A stretch of DNA of 55,053 bases from Leishmania donovani (GCF_000227135.1 NC_018232.1:372716-427768), one strand, 5' to 3'. Shown: positions 38,201 to 47,866, counted from the stretch's first letter. The notes: generated by a model not told the origin, from the letters alone. Numbers and translations are program-made.

Positions 38201-38944
38201 AGCGCCAAGGCGATGGTGGAGTTCTTCCGCAACGAGGTGCACACGCCGAGCGCGTTCGACTTCTTACGCTCCAAGGACGTGCACGGCTTCGACGACACTG
38301 AACTCAATCAGCTTCGCAACACACGCACCAGTCAGGCTCGCAATCCCATTCACGATCAGCAGTCCCTCGACGCCACCCGCACGCAGCCGTGCCTCTTTGG
38401 CATCATTCAACCACACCACACCGTTGATACATACAGTGATGCGATCACGGCGGAAGAGGTGGCCGAGGCGGTGCGACAGCTGCACCGAGGAGAGGAAGAG
38501 GGAGCTCAGCAGCAGCCACTGCCGATGTGTGCGTCCCCCTTCATCCACCCGACCGTCTTCACCTCCACACCCTACTCGATGGCCGTGTCGAAGGGCGTAT
38601 CGTTCGAAAGTCCGGTAGCAGCCACCGCCTCGGCGACAGGCGACAACAGCTATGACGAGAACGACGGTGGCGGCTCCGTCGTTGCCGCCCTGCAGCCGAT
38701 GGACGCCGTACACTTTCCTCGTGGCTTTCCATACCACGAGGTGTTCGCTGCCGCCGCCTCGCAGACGGGCGACGGCGACGGCGCTGGCCACCACGACAAC
38801 GGTGCCGGCAGTAGTGGCTACTTGCCCTCAGACGACATGGACCTCTACGGCAGCTGCGCCCCGGTCATTGTGGAGGAGGAAGAGGACGAAGTCGAAGGGC
38901 TGCAGGAGTACCAAGTGCAGCAGATCCTGCAGCTGCTGAGCTGA
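35213..38944 (+). CDS. Large RNA-binding protein with three RRM-type domains
   Basis: 1243 residues from the ATG at 35213. The 301 further open codons upstream (from 34310) translate C/T and CA repeats and were rejected. Seen: a low-complexity N-terminus; RRM-like domain 1 at about 155-240; domain 2 at about 352-434; an all-helical region at about 486-700; a Ser/Thr/Pro/Ala-rich stretch; RRM 3 at about 930-1025 with VYITKLP (RNP2-like) and FGFVEF (RNP1-like); and an acidic C-terminus with a poly-Glu run. Domains 1 and 2 share the ending DFVPHGQ..P-V-R and are an internal duplication. Known: trypanosomatids regulate genes mostly after transcription and carry many RRM proteins. Inference: a cytoplasmic mRNA-fate regulator; the helical middle may be a MIF4G-like or other protein-interaction module. 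Confidence 0.85.
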   Translation: MYSKAEDSSHDTPCSGAAETATTTKRLPSFVVTSSNDATFTKPTTPAKTGSSITLNPDAQEFRVTPAFAGTLFSMPSAAAPAPPQQRWFQPAMDFSTRPTAGNNGTSQSGSSPPPASPSASAASDAMDNRQLVELTEAYMHQLYDRKCDDEKLHMVSVFHLHPRTTDKQLSRIFFPTGASAAEVLEPRMMPEPLAKAFLAVRQRAGVVFFTRKDFAMVGVEKVHDFVPHGQHQPLVVRYCGPDHEATPLSGSPLPPRSQSSEPLRGGALSSAKATSPRPSGRPTPPQSRHRDASDPSDVFPASVVAVPPLSGGLESIASAGTTTPALDAGANSTATYDSIDHHFLQKYAGEQVYLVGVHNLAYGTTPKSLFKMFYPMGALNSELLPRPVSVDGKLRCSGVAVFGSKGMAMEAAEKMNDFVPHGQRRPIVARFLKRTTSPAFASSAAPGNGSSITGSAYTATAATASTPRGSISSPSPASGISSAAALLESVEKQLRSKSLNDSQLAADMAALVLCAESGEAEARKLAAVLRDVLLSMGDHSTILASPLSGALRTLHSTLGIRVRTAPATPADASLSVRKGVLFLQQIGRTLMMLVADTEAARQTRIVAAVQCAYLYQYTYLPKTPLCFAATLFRNCERELREAREFLCREPNVPSSLAEEQQHRPWITLMDALHEMVSVWRSLDPRTYAQDAVREEYERFVCEFRGMDMKRSSPVTSTLSAAAVAAAGGGEHHSGACTPRNDALEVPAEAANHTHSAKGYGGSSVNASAKKSQFVTPSARPTPRRVVSKSYSTTSDWKVKQSTPLAGPNCAVPPQVMLTSPASDYTQGASEFSADSNSAGTAISSALRSLGLTPQHPSMRFNWGSRLLSAAPQPGMPPNPTVSAAAMLPATPTLSAPASTSATASAASGAPTAAATSAERSDATMTERTVYITKLPSCLSAGQVRRLLLHFGDFRKVRLCHDDKETTRIGSAEALAAHNLKFDQLCFGFVEFVESGSAKAMVEFFRNEVHTPSAFDFLRSKDVHGFDDTELNQLRNTRTSQARNPIHDQQSLDATRTQPCLFGIIQPHHTVDTYSDAITAEEVAEAVRQLHRGEEEGAQQQPLPMCASPFIHPTVFTSTPYSMAVSKGVSFESPVAATASATGDNSYDENDGGGSVVAALQPMDAVHFPRGFPYHEVFAAAASQTGDGDGAGHHDNGAGSSGYLPSDDMDLYGSCAPVIVEEEEDEVEGLQEYQVQQILQLLS

Positions 38945-40500
38945 CGGAAGTGATGACAAGCGGGGGATGCGGCTGTGACCGCATCTGCGGTGTTTGGGCT
39001 TTGCATGTATTTCTTGTGCGCGCGTGCGTCGCTGCATCGATGCTTCCGTTCGACCTTTCTTCGCTGGGGACTCCCTTCCTCCTCTCTCTGTGTGTATGTG
39101 TATTATGTGTATGTGTGCGTGTGTGTGTACCGTTGTCTGCATCGTTACTGCGCTGGTGCACCGGGCTGGGCTCCTTCCCTCCCTCCCTCCTTTTCCATTT
39201 TCCGCTCCACACAACCGCTCCACGCCCCTCCTTCCCCCTTCTCTGTATCTCGCGCGCGCGCGTGCGTCCGTGCAGGGGGGAGGGGCAGTGTATGTCTCTC
39301 ATTCATGTGCTTCTGTGTGCGTGGGCGTTTGTGTGTTTTCCGTCTTCTGTTTTTGTGTTTCTTGACTCTCTTGTACCGTCTCTCTGCCTCTGCCCCTCTG
39401 CTCACCCGCCACGGTGGAGGGCAGGATGCGGACATGCGTGCTCATGTCTATCTATATGCATATGTGTATATATGTGTATGCGTGTGGGTGTGGTGGGTGG
39501 AGGGATGCACCGCCAGCTCCCATTTTTTTTTGTTTGACTCCCTGACTGATGTGCTGGCATGCCTGTGGTGCATTGGCGAACAACACACACACACATACAC
39601 ATATATATATATATCTGCATGTGTGCGTGCCCCCTCTAACTTAATGTACGTTGATGGCGGTGATGACAAGTATATATATATATATATATATATATATTGT
39701 AGCCTTGTGTTGATAGGCAGACCACTGAACTGCCACCAGCCATCACACCGCGGTTACTGCTGCTCCATGGCCGTCATCTCATAGGGACCTTTTTTCTCTC
39801 TCACCTTGCCGTGGAGAGAGAGAGGGCTGCGTGCCGTGTGGAGATATGTGACCGGGCGCTCTGCCAAGGCGCGAGCCGAAATTAGATGTGTGGCTTCACC
39901 TACCCCGTTGTGTGGATGTGCGTGTGTGCGCGTGCGAGTATAATGGCGCACACCGACATCCATGGGCGTATGCGGCACCAAACGTTGTCGTCCCCTTCCT
40001 CTTCCACCCTCGTGGCACTTCTTTGCGTGCGCACATCTGCCTTTCTCCCTCACATGCCCCTCTCTTTGACCACGTACACACACACGCGCACCCACACTAC
40101 CAGAGCAAGTCTCGCGTGTCGCTCACGACGACACGGGCCCCCCGCTGCATCCGTGCGTACGTCTTTTCATTCCAGTTCTCTGGCACTCATTCACGCAGGC
40201 GTTGATATCAGTGCCGCACCGCATCTCGGAGGCCGACCGACGGTCACACACCTGCTGCCCAGCAAAGAGAGGTAACACGGCATCCTTTGTGGTGCATCGC
40301 TGAGTGCGCGGATTGTGACGACGTGCGCGATGGTTTTGTGTGGCGGACTGCGATGCTTGAGAGAACGCCCCTCACTTCGGCAGCAGCAACGCCACAGTGG
40401 CTGCAACGGATCCGGAGCGCGTAGCGATCGGCAGCGACGAAGTGCCTCCGATCCATGAGGCGCCCGCGGGCATCGGCAGTTGTCGACTGGCCCACGTATG
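38945..40500. other. Intergenic: RRM gene 3' UTR
   Basis: About 1.5 kb with TG, CA and TA repeats and no gene recognised. Confidence 0.55.
39581..39697. repeat. (CA)/(AT)/(TA) microsatellite cluster
   Basis: CA repeats at 39582-39600 run into AT repeats (39601-39614), and a longer TA tract of 27 bases follows at 39671-39697. The TA tracts can form hairpins on their own. Confidence 0.93.
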
Positions 40501-40509
40501 CTATTCGGA

Positions 40510-41540
40510 GGTGAATCTTTGCGGGCTGCCGTCGTCCGCAGATGAGTTCGATGCGCAGCGCTTGCTCCTCCGCTACCTGGCGGTCACCGGCTGCATCCTG
40601 TGCTGTGCATCGCGGCTACCGGCACGCAAGGAGGGCTATGACGCTAGCAATCACGGCTGCCCAACCGGCTCGCAGCGGAGGTGCCCGCCTGCTACGTCGC
40701 CAGCACGGGGGCCCTTCCACGCTGTCCCGCCCGACACCTACTCCGCTCCCACCCATGGAATCGTGCACATACACGGTGTCCTGCACGTGCTTCGGGTGCG
40801 CGGGCAGCTGGACGAGGCGCTGCAGATGTGGCCTTTGTGCGCGATGAGGTGCGGCATGACCTATTGTGCCGTCGCAGCGCTGCCCTTGGCCGGCTGTGCA
40901 GGTCAACCTGACCACCCGCGAGCCCCGGCGTGCTGGGAGCGTCGCGCTTACCGCTATGCCGCGCAGCGCCTCGCTCGAGGTCGGCCGCGGCAGACGAGGA
41001 TGAGGAGTACGTGCTCCTTGGCTAGCGTGACGCCACCGCTGTTGTTGACTCTCGAGACCCAACACGATTGTATGAGGACGCCGTCATGGACTTTCAAGGA
41101 CGTCCGTTGAGGCCGTGCGACACGTTCTGCGCGCACTGACTGGAAGACGTACTTGGGGCTCTGCGCGGTGCGCTGCCTGGCTGCAAGAGGCAGCTGACTG
41201 GCAACGCGCGCTGAGACACAGACCGTCCGGCAGTGCCGGTGCAGGTCCACCCCTTTCTCCCTTGTGCGCAAGTGTGCAGCCGCGTACATGTGGTGGCCGT
41301 GCCCAGAGCCTTGGCGAGCCGCCAGATCCGGTACGCACCCGCCTTGGGCTCGCCGGGGCTTTGCAGATGGTCCACCGCGCACTGAGCTGTGCCGTATGCA
41401 GCGAGCAGCACAAGGGTGAGCTGACTGTGCCATGACGGCAATTGCGTCTCTGCCGACCACACGCCGTGTACGGCTTCTTGCTGGCCACGCTGCGCAGCGT
41501 GGCCAATGACGGCGGCAGGCGTACTGGAACTGAGGAAGTC
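40510..41540 (+). pseudogene. Degenerate, frameshifted gene, PPR-like
   Basis: Protein-like sequence is scattered over different plus-strand frames. At 40775-40831 one frame reads GVLHVLRVRGQLDEALQMW, which matches the second-helix style of pentatricopeptide repeats. Just after, another frame continues with FVRDEVRHD. From about 40990 a third frame gives acidic, non-repetitive sequence interrupted by stops at 41023, 41137 and 41212, all in the same frame with 38 and 25 codons between. A further PPR-like stretch (YGFLLATLR) lies near 41470. Known: trypanosomatid PPR proteins are numerous and mitochondrial, mainly for rRNA and mRNA maturation. Inference: a decayed PPR-family gene. The family call is tentative; decay of some coding sequence is better supported. 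Confidence 0.45.
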
Positions 41541-41968
41541 GGGGAGGGGGGGGGGCGATGCCGACCGTGCACAACAAGTGAGAGGGAGGACATAACGGTG
41601 TTGATGGCGTTGTGAGTGCCATCCACTTCAATCGACGGCGACGACCACCGACGCTGTCTTTTTTTGTTTTCTCTTCCTTATCTCTGAGCTGCCCCCTCCC
41701 CAGCGCGGTGTGTGTGCGTACGTGTACGCGATCATGTCACGGGCTACAGAGCATGCATACGCGTCCACAGACCCACAAGGCCACTTCGAAATTCTACAGG
41801 GCAGGAGGGCGTGCCTGTGCATTCCTTGCATGCCACAGGGAGGCTTTCCTGCCCGACGACTACACAGCCTGCTCTGCGCGCGCGTGCATCTCACGGCGCC
41901 CACAACGCCCATGCACGCGTGCGTGGAAGGGGGAGGCTCTCTCGGTCTCTCTGCGTGACTACAACAAC

Positions 41969-42038
41969 TCGATCTCTCCTGCTCTTCCCGCCTCCCCTCC
42001 GCCCATCGCCTCACGCACACCTGCACGTGTACACACAG
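41969..42038 (+). promoter_or_regulatory. Predicted trans-splice acceptor for the small membrane protein
   Basis: A C/T-rich tract (about 41969-42010) is followed by the first AG at 42037-42038, giving a 5' UTR of 65 bases before the ATG at 42104. Confidence 0.5.
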
Positions 42039-42103
42039 TGGCGCACGCCGCGCACAAACTTCGCGCACGCACACTGGTGATTGCTTTATTCTGTGTGGCT
42101 TTC

Positions 42104-42463
42104 ATGTCTTCTCTGCCCGGCGCGATGCGTTATCACCGCGGCCTCACTGCTCATGTAGCGCTTTCCGTCTTTTTGGGCGCAGGTGGTGCGCAGGCGCGGG
42201 ACGGCAGCGACGGTGTCATGGAGAACTTCTCCATCTTTCTCTTCCTGTTCATCGGCGGCATCGCCCTGGGGGCGGTCATCATGCTGCCCATCGCGTGTCT
42301 CCGCTGGCAAGGGCTGCCGCTCGAGTTGCAGCCACGCGAGCGCTGCATGTGGGAGACGGCGCCGTCGAGCAAGATGAGCGCCGCCAACCTTGTCTTGATG
42401 AGCAAGATCAAGACGGACACGCTGGACTCGAAGAAGAATGCGCTGAGGGCTGGCGTGCTGTAG
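42104..42463 (+). CDS. Small membrane protein, hypothetical
   Basis: 119 residues from the ATG at 42104 (alternative ATG at 42125). The frame is open from 41612, but the upstream part has no protein character and contains the likely splice acceptor. Family not recognised. Seen: a moderately hydrophobic N-terminal stretch (about 15-28) that may be a signal peptide cleaved after an Ala-rich end; a strong hydrophobic helix (about 40-65, FSIFLFLFIGGIALGAVIMLP); then a short basic and polar tail. Inference: single- or two-pass membrane protein of unknown location. It is the last plus-strand gene before the convergent switch, so its 3' end marks the end of that polycistronic unit. Confidence 0.6.
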   Translation: MSSLPGAMRYHRGLTAHVALSVFLGAGGAQARDGSDGVMENFSIFLFLFIGGIALGAVIMLPIACLRWQGLPLELQPRERCMWETAPSSKMSAANLVLMSKIKTDTLDSKKNALRAGVL

Positions 42464-43149
42464 GCGGCGGCCACCTTGAACACGTCGCCAGCCGCGTTTG
42501 CTAGCCCCTCGTTATGCGCGCCAGCAGGGAAGTCGATGGACGACAGGTCGCAGCAGGCGCTTCACCTCGGCTCTGAACTACTACAACTCCGCCTGCTCGG
42601 TCAGGTGTGTCATCCCAGATGGCGCCGCCGCCGCCGAAGACGACGACTCCTATACTTCCTCACGGCGCAAGATGTAAAATGCGTGAGCGAGTGCTGGATA
42701 CCGCTCTCCTGCTCTCGACCCCTCTCTTCGCATGCGATGCGTGTGGCCACGTTGTCCATTCGTCATCCTGCGCACCTCTGCCGCTCTTCCCCCTCCCCTC
42801 CCTCGCCCTGATGTCTGCATTTTGCTCTCCGTGGGCGTCTCTTCTCATTCTGTGGGCGTTCGCACATTTTTGGAGCTGCGCCCACGACCCCCTCCACCAC
42901 CACCACCCCTTGCTTGGCTTCGTTCTTCGACGAGGGTGGTACATGTGCATCACGCAGGCACCCACACGCACACGCACTCTCTCTGTGTGTGCAGGCGTGC
43001 GCTTGTGTATGCGCTCAGCGGTCTCTTTCCTGAAAAAGACGAAACATTTGGTTCATCATTCTCCACTCGGTTGGGCGTCGAGGATCGGGGGAGTGGCCGC
43101 CGGCAACCCCCTCCCCCCAACCCGTGCTTCCGAATCGCCGCGGGGTGGT

Positions 43150-43593
43150 GAGGCGGGAAGTCAGAGGTCGCTCGCACGCTGCTGGGCCTTGTACGGACTG
43201 GGCAAGTGGCCGCTGTCGATGAAAACGCGTCATGCCGTCTCCTGGGGGCCCAGGTACAGGGCCGCGATGTTTACGCTCTCATGATCCGAAAACTCACCCC
43301 CTCCTTGCCTGCATGGCCTCTGGCGTCTATCCTGTCCTCTGCTCGCACAGCGTGGCAGCTGCAATGCACTCTCTCCTCCCCTCTCTTCCTGCAGACGATG
43401 CGCCAGCTCAACGGAACGAGTGTTTCGGCTCATCGCTTCACCAGTCACCACCCCGACAGAGACCGCCACCGTTGTCAAGCATGTTGGGTGCACCGAGTCC
43501 GGCAGCAGGCGAATTCAGACGCCGTCTTGCACAGCTTCGGGGGTGAAGGGCGGACTAGGCAGCAGAGGCACTAACGGGCCGAAGATCCTGGCA
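43150..43593 (+). pseudogene. Possible decayed coding sequence next to gap 3
   Basis: One plus-strand frame from about 43232 to 43546 ends in polar, charged sequence such as GAPSPAAGEFRRRLAQLRG, followed by stops and a continuation RAD/AAEALTGRRSW towards the gap. No simple repeats and no long clean frame. Weak evidence for a broken gene extending into the N-run; family unknown. Confidence 0.2.
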
Positions 43594-44297
43594 NNNNNNN
43601 NNNNNNNNNNNNNNNNNNNNNNNNNNNNNNNNNNNNNNNNNNNNNNNNNNNNNNNNNNNNNNNNNNNNNNNNNNNNNNNNNNNNNNNNNNNNNNNNNNNN
43701 NNNNNNNNNNNNNNNNNNNNNNNNNNNNNNNNNNNNNNNNNNNNNNNNNNNNNNNNNNNNNNNNNNNNNNNNNNNNNNNNNNNNNNNNNNNNNNNNNNNN
43801 NNNNNNNNNNNNNNNNNNNNNNNNNNNNNNNNNNNNNNNNNNNNNNNNNNNNNNNNNNNNNNNNNNNNNNNNNNNNNNNNNNNNNNNNNNNNNNNNNNNN
43901 NNNNNNNNNNNNNNNNNNNNNNNNNNNNNNNNNNNNNNNNNNNNNNNNNNNNNNNNNNNNNNNNNNNNNNNNNNNNNNNNNNNNNNNNNNNNNNNNNNNN
44001 NNNNNNNNNNNNNNNNNNNNNNNNNNNNNNNNNNNNNNNNNNNNNNNNNNNNNNNNNNNNNNNNNNNNNNNNNNNNNNNNNNNNNNNNNNNNNNNNNNNN
44101 NNNNNNNNNNNNNNNNNNNNNNNNNNNNNNNNNNNNNNNNNNNNNNNNNNNNNNNNNNNNNNNNNNNNNNNNNNNNNNNNNNNNNNNNNNNNNNNNNNNN
44201 NNNNNNNNNNNNNNNNNNNNNNNNNNNNNNNNNNNNNNNNNNNNNNNNNNNNNNNNNNNNNNNNNNNNNNNNNNNNNNNNNNNNNNNNNNNNNNNNN
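43594..44297. other. Assembly gap (704 N)
   Basis: Run of 704 N, a size that suggests an estimated, not default, gap length. Flanks do not overlap visibly. Confidence 0.97.
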
Positions 44298-44978
44298 GGT
44301 TTGACACCGAGGAGAACGTCCCGCTGGAGTAATCCGAGGCAACTCATGGCTGAGCGTCGCGAGGAGGACCTGAAAAGCGTCGACCAATCGTGTCCCGCTA
44401 CGCAACGATGCACAGCGCGCTGACACCCCCGTGCCGCTGTGTGCTGATCGGGGGCAACCCATGAACACCGAGGAATCGCCGGAATGGTCAGCAGTGCACG
44501 GCAGGATGGCACCGGTTGATGGGCAGCGAGATTCCAAATCGGGCGCCACACGTGCCCGGTGGGTCTGACCTACAGAGGAGGGTCAGGGCCAACCACCTCG
44601 TGAGGCCCGTACCCGGTGGCATCCCGCCTCAGCAGGCAGGACGGTTTGACGCTGGCGGCACCGACCGAGCCAGCGGACGAGCAAGCAGACCTCGTGCAAG
44701 GACCTCGCAGCGGCCAAGAATAAGACGAGGCGGGCGGGGCGCGCTCAAGGACGTCGACCCGGACCTGAAGCTGGCCCCAGTACGCAAAGCAGTGGCCCAC
44801 CATCTGGCGCAGATCGGGAAGGGGGTCCTAAAGGAGGACATGATGCAACCAGCCAGGCATGCAACGATCGAAACGGTGCGGCGACACCTGGGCTACTCCC
44901 AGCAACCTACGTTGGAGGCCGTTCGAGCACGCGACGGCACCTTAGCCTTCCTGCATGGCTTGACGGGGTAGGCCGCAC
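44298..44978 (+). other. Gap-bounded island with coding-like sequence
   Basis: Directly after the gap one plus frame reads FDTEENVPLE then a stop, like the end of a protein. In the same frame, after several stops, an open stretch (44516-44971) ends in a helical, protein-like C-terminus (from about 44757: DPDLKLAPVRKAVAHHLAQI and onward to LAFLHGLTG, stop at 44969-44971). No family recognised. A mobile-element remnant or a broken gene at a strand switch is possible; neither is shown. Confidence 0.3.
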
Positions 44979-45053
44979 NNNNNNNNNNNNNNNNNNNNNN
45001 NNNNNNNNNNNNNNNNNNNNNNNNNNNNNNNNNNNNNNNNNNNNNNNNNNNNN
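44979..45053. other. Assembly gap (75 N)
   Basis: Run of 75 N between the coding-like island and the G-rich stretch. Confidence 0.97.
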
Positions 45054-45380
45054 CCTGGCCGCGGGCCAGGGCGCGGCCACCCCCTCCGGCTCGCCTTAAG
45101 GGTATGGCGTGGTTGGGTGCCGGGGCTGGCGTATGCCCGGCGGCGGCGGTGGGGTGTTGGCTGAGGTGGGGGGGGCTCGTTTGTCCCGGCCCCCCCCGCG
45201 CCCGGGCCGGGCCCTTTAGGGGGCCGGGGGCGTGCAGGCAGCTTTCGGCAGCGGGGCGATAGCGGGGGGGGGGAGGGGGTGAGGGCTTGTGCGGGTGGTG
45301 GGGCGGTCGGGGCGCCTGTTGGGGTGGTGTGGCCGCGTCTTTCGTCGTTGGGCCGCCGAAGGGTGGGGGTCTGCGCAGGC
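45054..45380. other. Extremely G/C-rich, strongly strand-skewed stretch
   Basis: Long G runs on the plus strand (for example 45168-45178 and 45265-45280) alternate with blocks of C (45190-45200) and short palindromes of CCGGGCC type. Several spots have four or more G-tracts in close succession, so G-quadruplexes are possible. It lies just beyond the 3' end of the minus-strand gene at 45545. Base calls next to a gap should be treated with care. Confidence 0.6.
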
Positions 45381-45544
45381 GCGGCGCCGAAGGCTGCCGG
45401 CATGTCTTGATTTCATGCGTTTCCTTGTCACTGGGCGCTATACGCGTGTATTTGTCGGTGCACACCTGCACACACACAGCCGCCACCCGAAGCTAGGTAG
45501 CGAGCAAGAGAGAGGCATCGCCGCTGTCCCCGCCGCCTCCCCCC

Positions 45545-47071
45545 TTACTTTTCTATGGGCGACGGCGCTGGTGGGGCTGCGCTGGGGTTGGGTGCGTCGT
45601 TGCTGCTCTGCGCACGCTGCAGGCGTTGCGCCGCCGCTGCGCCGGACAGCCGCTCCTGCTCTTTGGCTTCGAAGGAGCGGACAACGACGAGCAGTTCCTT
45701 CATCCGGGTCGCCGCGACGTGCATCTCGCTAGTGGTCAGCACCGGGGCGTAGTCGGACGGGTGCGGCTGCAGGTCGAGAAGCTTCATCTCCTTCACGCGA
45801 TCCACAACGACGCCGGTGTCGATCTCCTTGTCGCGCACGTCGGCGAACGTGACGAGGTGGTGCAGCATCATGCTGCGGCCCACGGCGTCGAGGATGTAGT
45901 TGGGCGTCAGGCCAAGCTCCGCAGCTGGGTCGATCGCCTGCGCCTTTGCCTCCTCCGGCGTCGGCGGCGGCACCGGCGGCATGCAGAGCAGCGCGTAGAA
46001 GCGCTTCCAGAACTCTTCGTCTACGCGAAAGCGGTAGTACGGCATGGTGAGCGGCAGGCACAGGCTGCGCATGGGGTCCTCGGTGAAGTCGCCGTGCATC
46101 TGCGCCGTCTGCGCCCGAGTCACCGTCGCCGTCACCTCCTTGGAGAAGACGACGTGGGTGCAGTAGTCCGTGTGGTAGTCGTCGCCCCTGGTTGCCTCGA
46201 ACACGCGTGCCAGCAGCAGCGGCCGCTCCGTCGCGAAGTGCACAGCCTGATCGAAGGGCTTGCAACTCTTGACGAGGCTTCGGTAGTAGATGATCTCCAT
46301 GTCGTTCAGCACCGCCCACGCAGCGGCGGCGCCGTAGAGCCGCGTGCGGTCTTTCTGCTCCACCGCAAACGCGAGGTTGAGCAGCGAGGACACGGCCTGC
46401 TCGTCGCGGCGCAGGTTGACCAGCAGGGCAGCGCGCCAGAGGTACAGGGAGGTGATCTCCTCCCGCAGATCTTCGTCCTCGCGGAGCGGGTTGGCGCCGG
46501 CGTGGATGCTGTCGGTGCCGGTCTTCGGCGTGGCCGGCGTAAACTCATGACCGTCGGAGCCATCGATGATGAAGCGTGCCTCGAGGCCGCGCCCACGAGC
46601 GCCCGCCTTCAGATGCGCGTCGACCGTGTGCTGGATACCCTTCACCACCTCTTCGAGCTTCTCTTCGGCAGCCAGGGCCACCAAGGCACGTATCTCCGGC
46701 GCCGGGGCGTCCTCAACCTCGTACACCTGGCGCTCCGCCAGCACCTCGGCGCCCTTCGTCACTGGCCGCATGGTGAAGCACTGTGGGAAGCGACACGTCG
46801 GCGCGCCAGCGCATGTGCACCGCCCACCGGCACCGCACCGGTACTGCAGATCGAACACGGTGCTGCGAACGACGAAGTCGCGCCGCGCTTTCTCCACGGC
46901 GGAGGCCGGCGGCGGGGCACCGTGGAAGTGACGGGCCGCGACGACGCCGCGCAGATGCGTCAGGGACGGCTGTGCTGGCGCGGCCTCTATGAAGTCGGAG
47001 CAGTCGCACGGCGCCAGCGGCGTCCGCCTCGTCTTCAGCATTGACGTGATTTTGGAAAAGAACGACTTCAT
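45545..47071 (-). CDS. Conserved-looking hypothetical protein, Cys-rich N-terminus
   Basis: 508 residues, family not recognised. Seen: a basic N-terminus (1-20); CDC at 22-24; a cysteine cluster at 79, 85, 87, 93 and 98 (RCGAGGRCTCAGAPTCRFPQC) that could bind a metal; then KGAEVLAERQVYEVED, which loosely recalls the segment after the Cys cluster in SET-domain proteins, but no SET motif was found; a helical region at about 200-280 resembling TPR-like helices (LYLWRAALLVNLRRDEQAV); and a Pro/Ala/Ser-rich C-terminus. Base composition and codon use look like a genuine highly expressed-strand gene with no stops over 508 codons. It is the last gene of the right-hand minus unit before the convergent switch. 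Confidence 0.75.
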   Translation of the reverse strand: MKSFFSKITSMLKTRRTPLAPCDCSDFIEAAPAQPSLTHLRGVVAARHFHGAPPPASAVEKARRDFVVRSTVFDLQYRCGAGGRCTCAGAPTCRFPQCFTMRPVTKGAEVLAERQVYEVEDAPAPEIRALVALAAEEKLEEVVKGIQHTVDAHLKAGARGRGLEARFIIDGSDGHEFTPATPKTGTDSIHAGANPLREDEDLREEITSLYLWRAALLVNLRRDEQAVSSLLNLAFAVEQKDRTRLYGAAAAWAVLNDMEIIYYRSLVKSCKPFDQAVHFATERPLLLARVFEATRGDDYHTDYCTHVVFSKEVTATVTRAQTAQMHGDFTEDPMRSLCLPLTMPYYRFRVDEEFWKRFYALLCMPPVPPPTPEEAKAQAIDPAAELGLTPNYILDAVGRSMMLHHLVTFADVRDKEIDTGVVVDRVKEMKLLDLQPHPSDYAPVLTTSEMHVAATRMKELLVVVRSFEAKEQERLSGAAAAQRLQRAQSSNDAPNPSAAPPAPSPIEK

Positions 47072-47866
47072 GATCGTGCCTGTGACGAAGTCGGTGTGCG
47101 TGACGGTGAGATGGCGAAGCTGAAAAGGTGAGAAGGGTGGGTGTGCGCTGGTGCTGGGGCTGGTGCCGCTCCATCGTTCTTACGCGTGTGGGGGCGATAG
47201 AGGAAGATGGGGAGGTTGGGGGGTGTGGGTGCGTGCGTGTGGGACTCTTTCTCTGACAAGGGTGGAGCACAGAGAGCACCCGGCAAGGTGGGGTGGGGAG
47301 ACTGCATACACGGTGACATTCCATGCCGACCAGCTCTGCCGCCCCACTGCCTTATCATCTCTCTCGCGCGCTGCGGCTCTTCAGCTTCATGAGCCGGCGC
47401 GAGCAACTGCAGGCACAGCGCACCCATCCGACAAGCTCATAAGGGGACGGCGACGCAGAGGGAAGAGAGTAGGGCGCGCGTGCCGCTCCCCGTATTGGCG
47501 CCTCTGCTCTGTCCTGCTTAACGGGCGAGGATCGACAAGACACACAGACACAGACGGGCACACTCACGACAGAGAGGCGCACACGCTGGCGCCGTCATCA
47601 CCGAGACAGACATGGAGAGAGACCGTGCGGCAGCAACGGACAGACCAGGGGGAAAGCGTCGACACGAACATCAACCCGGCCGCGACACTTCACCGAAGCA
47701 CAGACCACCGTCACTGCCATCGCCGCAGAAGGGGGGGGAGGGAGGCGAGACAGGGAAAGGCAAGAGGAACACGTGCAACGTGAGAAACTCGTAGAGTTCT
47801 ACTGGAACAAACACGCATCCCCACAGAGGTGCGGGTGTGGGTGGGCTAGCAGTGCCTCTTCTTGCT
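47072..47866. other. Intergenic: V-ATPase d 3' UTR and hypothetical gene 5' region
   Basis: 0.8 kb without a gene. Nothing else recognised. Confidence 0.5.

Larger units (their letters stand above)
42464..45544. other. Convergent strand-switch region (likely transcription termination zone)
   Basis: Plus-strand genes end at 42463 and minus-strand genes end at 45545, so the two units converge here. Known: in Leishmania such regions are termination sites marked by base J and often contain RNA genes. No tRNA or 5S rRNA was recognised in the readable part. Two N-gaps interrupt the region, and the sequence from 45054 to about 45380 is extremely G/C-rich. Confidence 0.75.

Noticed and set aside
45626..47044. 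A 472-codon plus-strand frame opposite the hypothetical gene.
   Set aside because: It is the antisense shadow of the 508-codon minus gene, His/Arg/Val-rich as expected from GC-rich codon bias.
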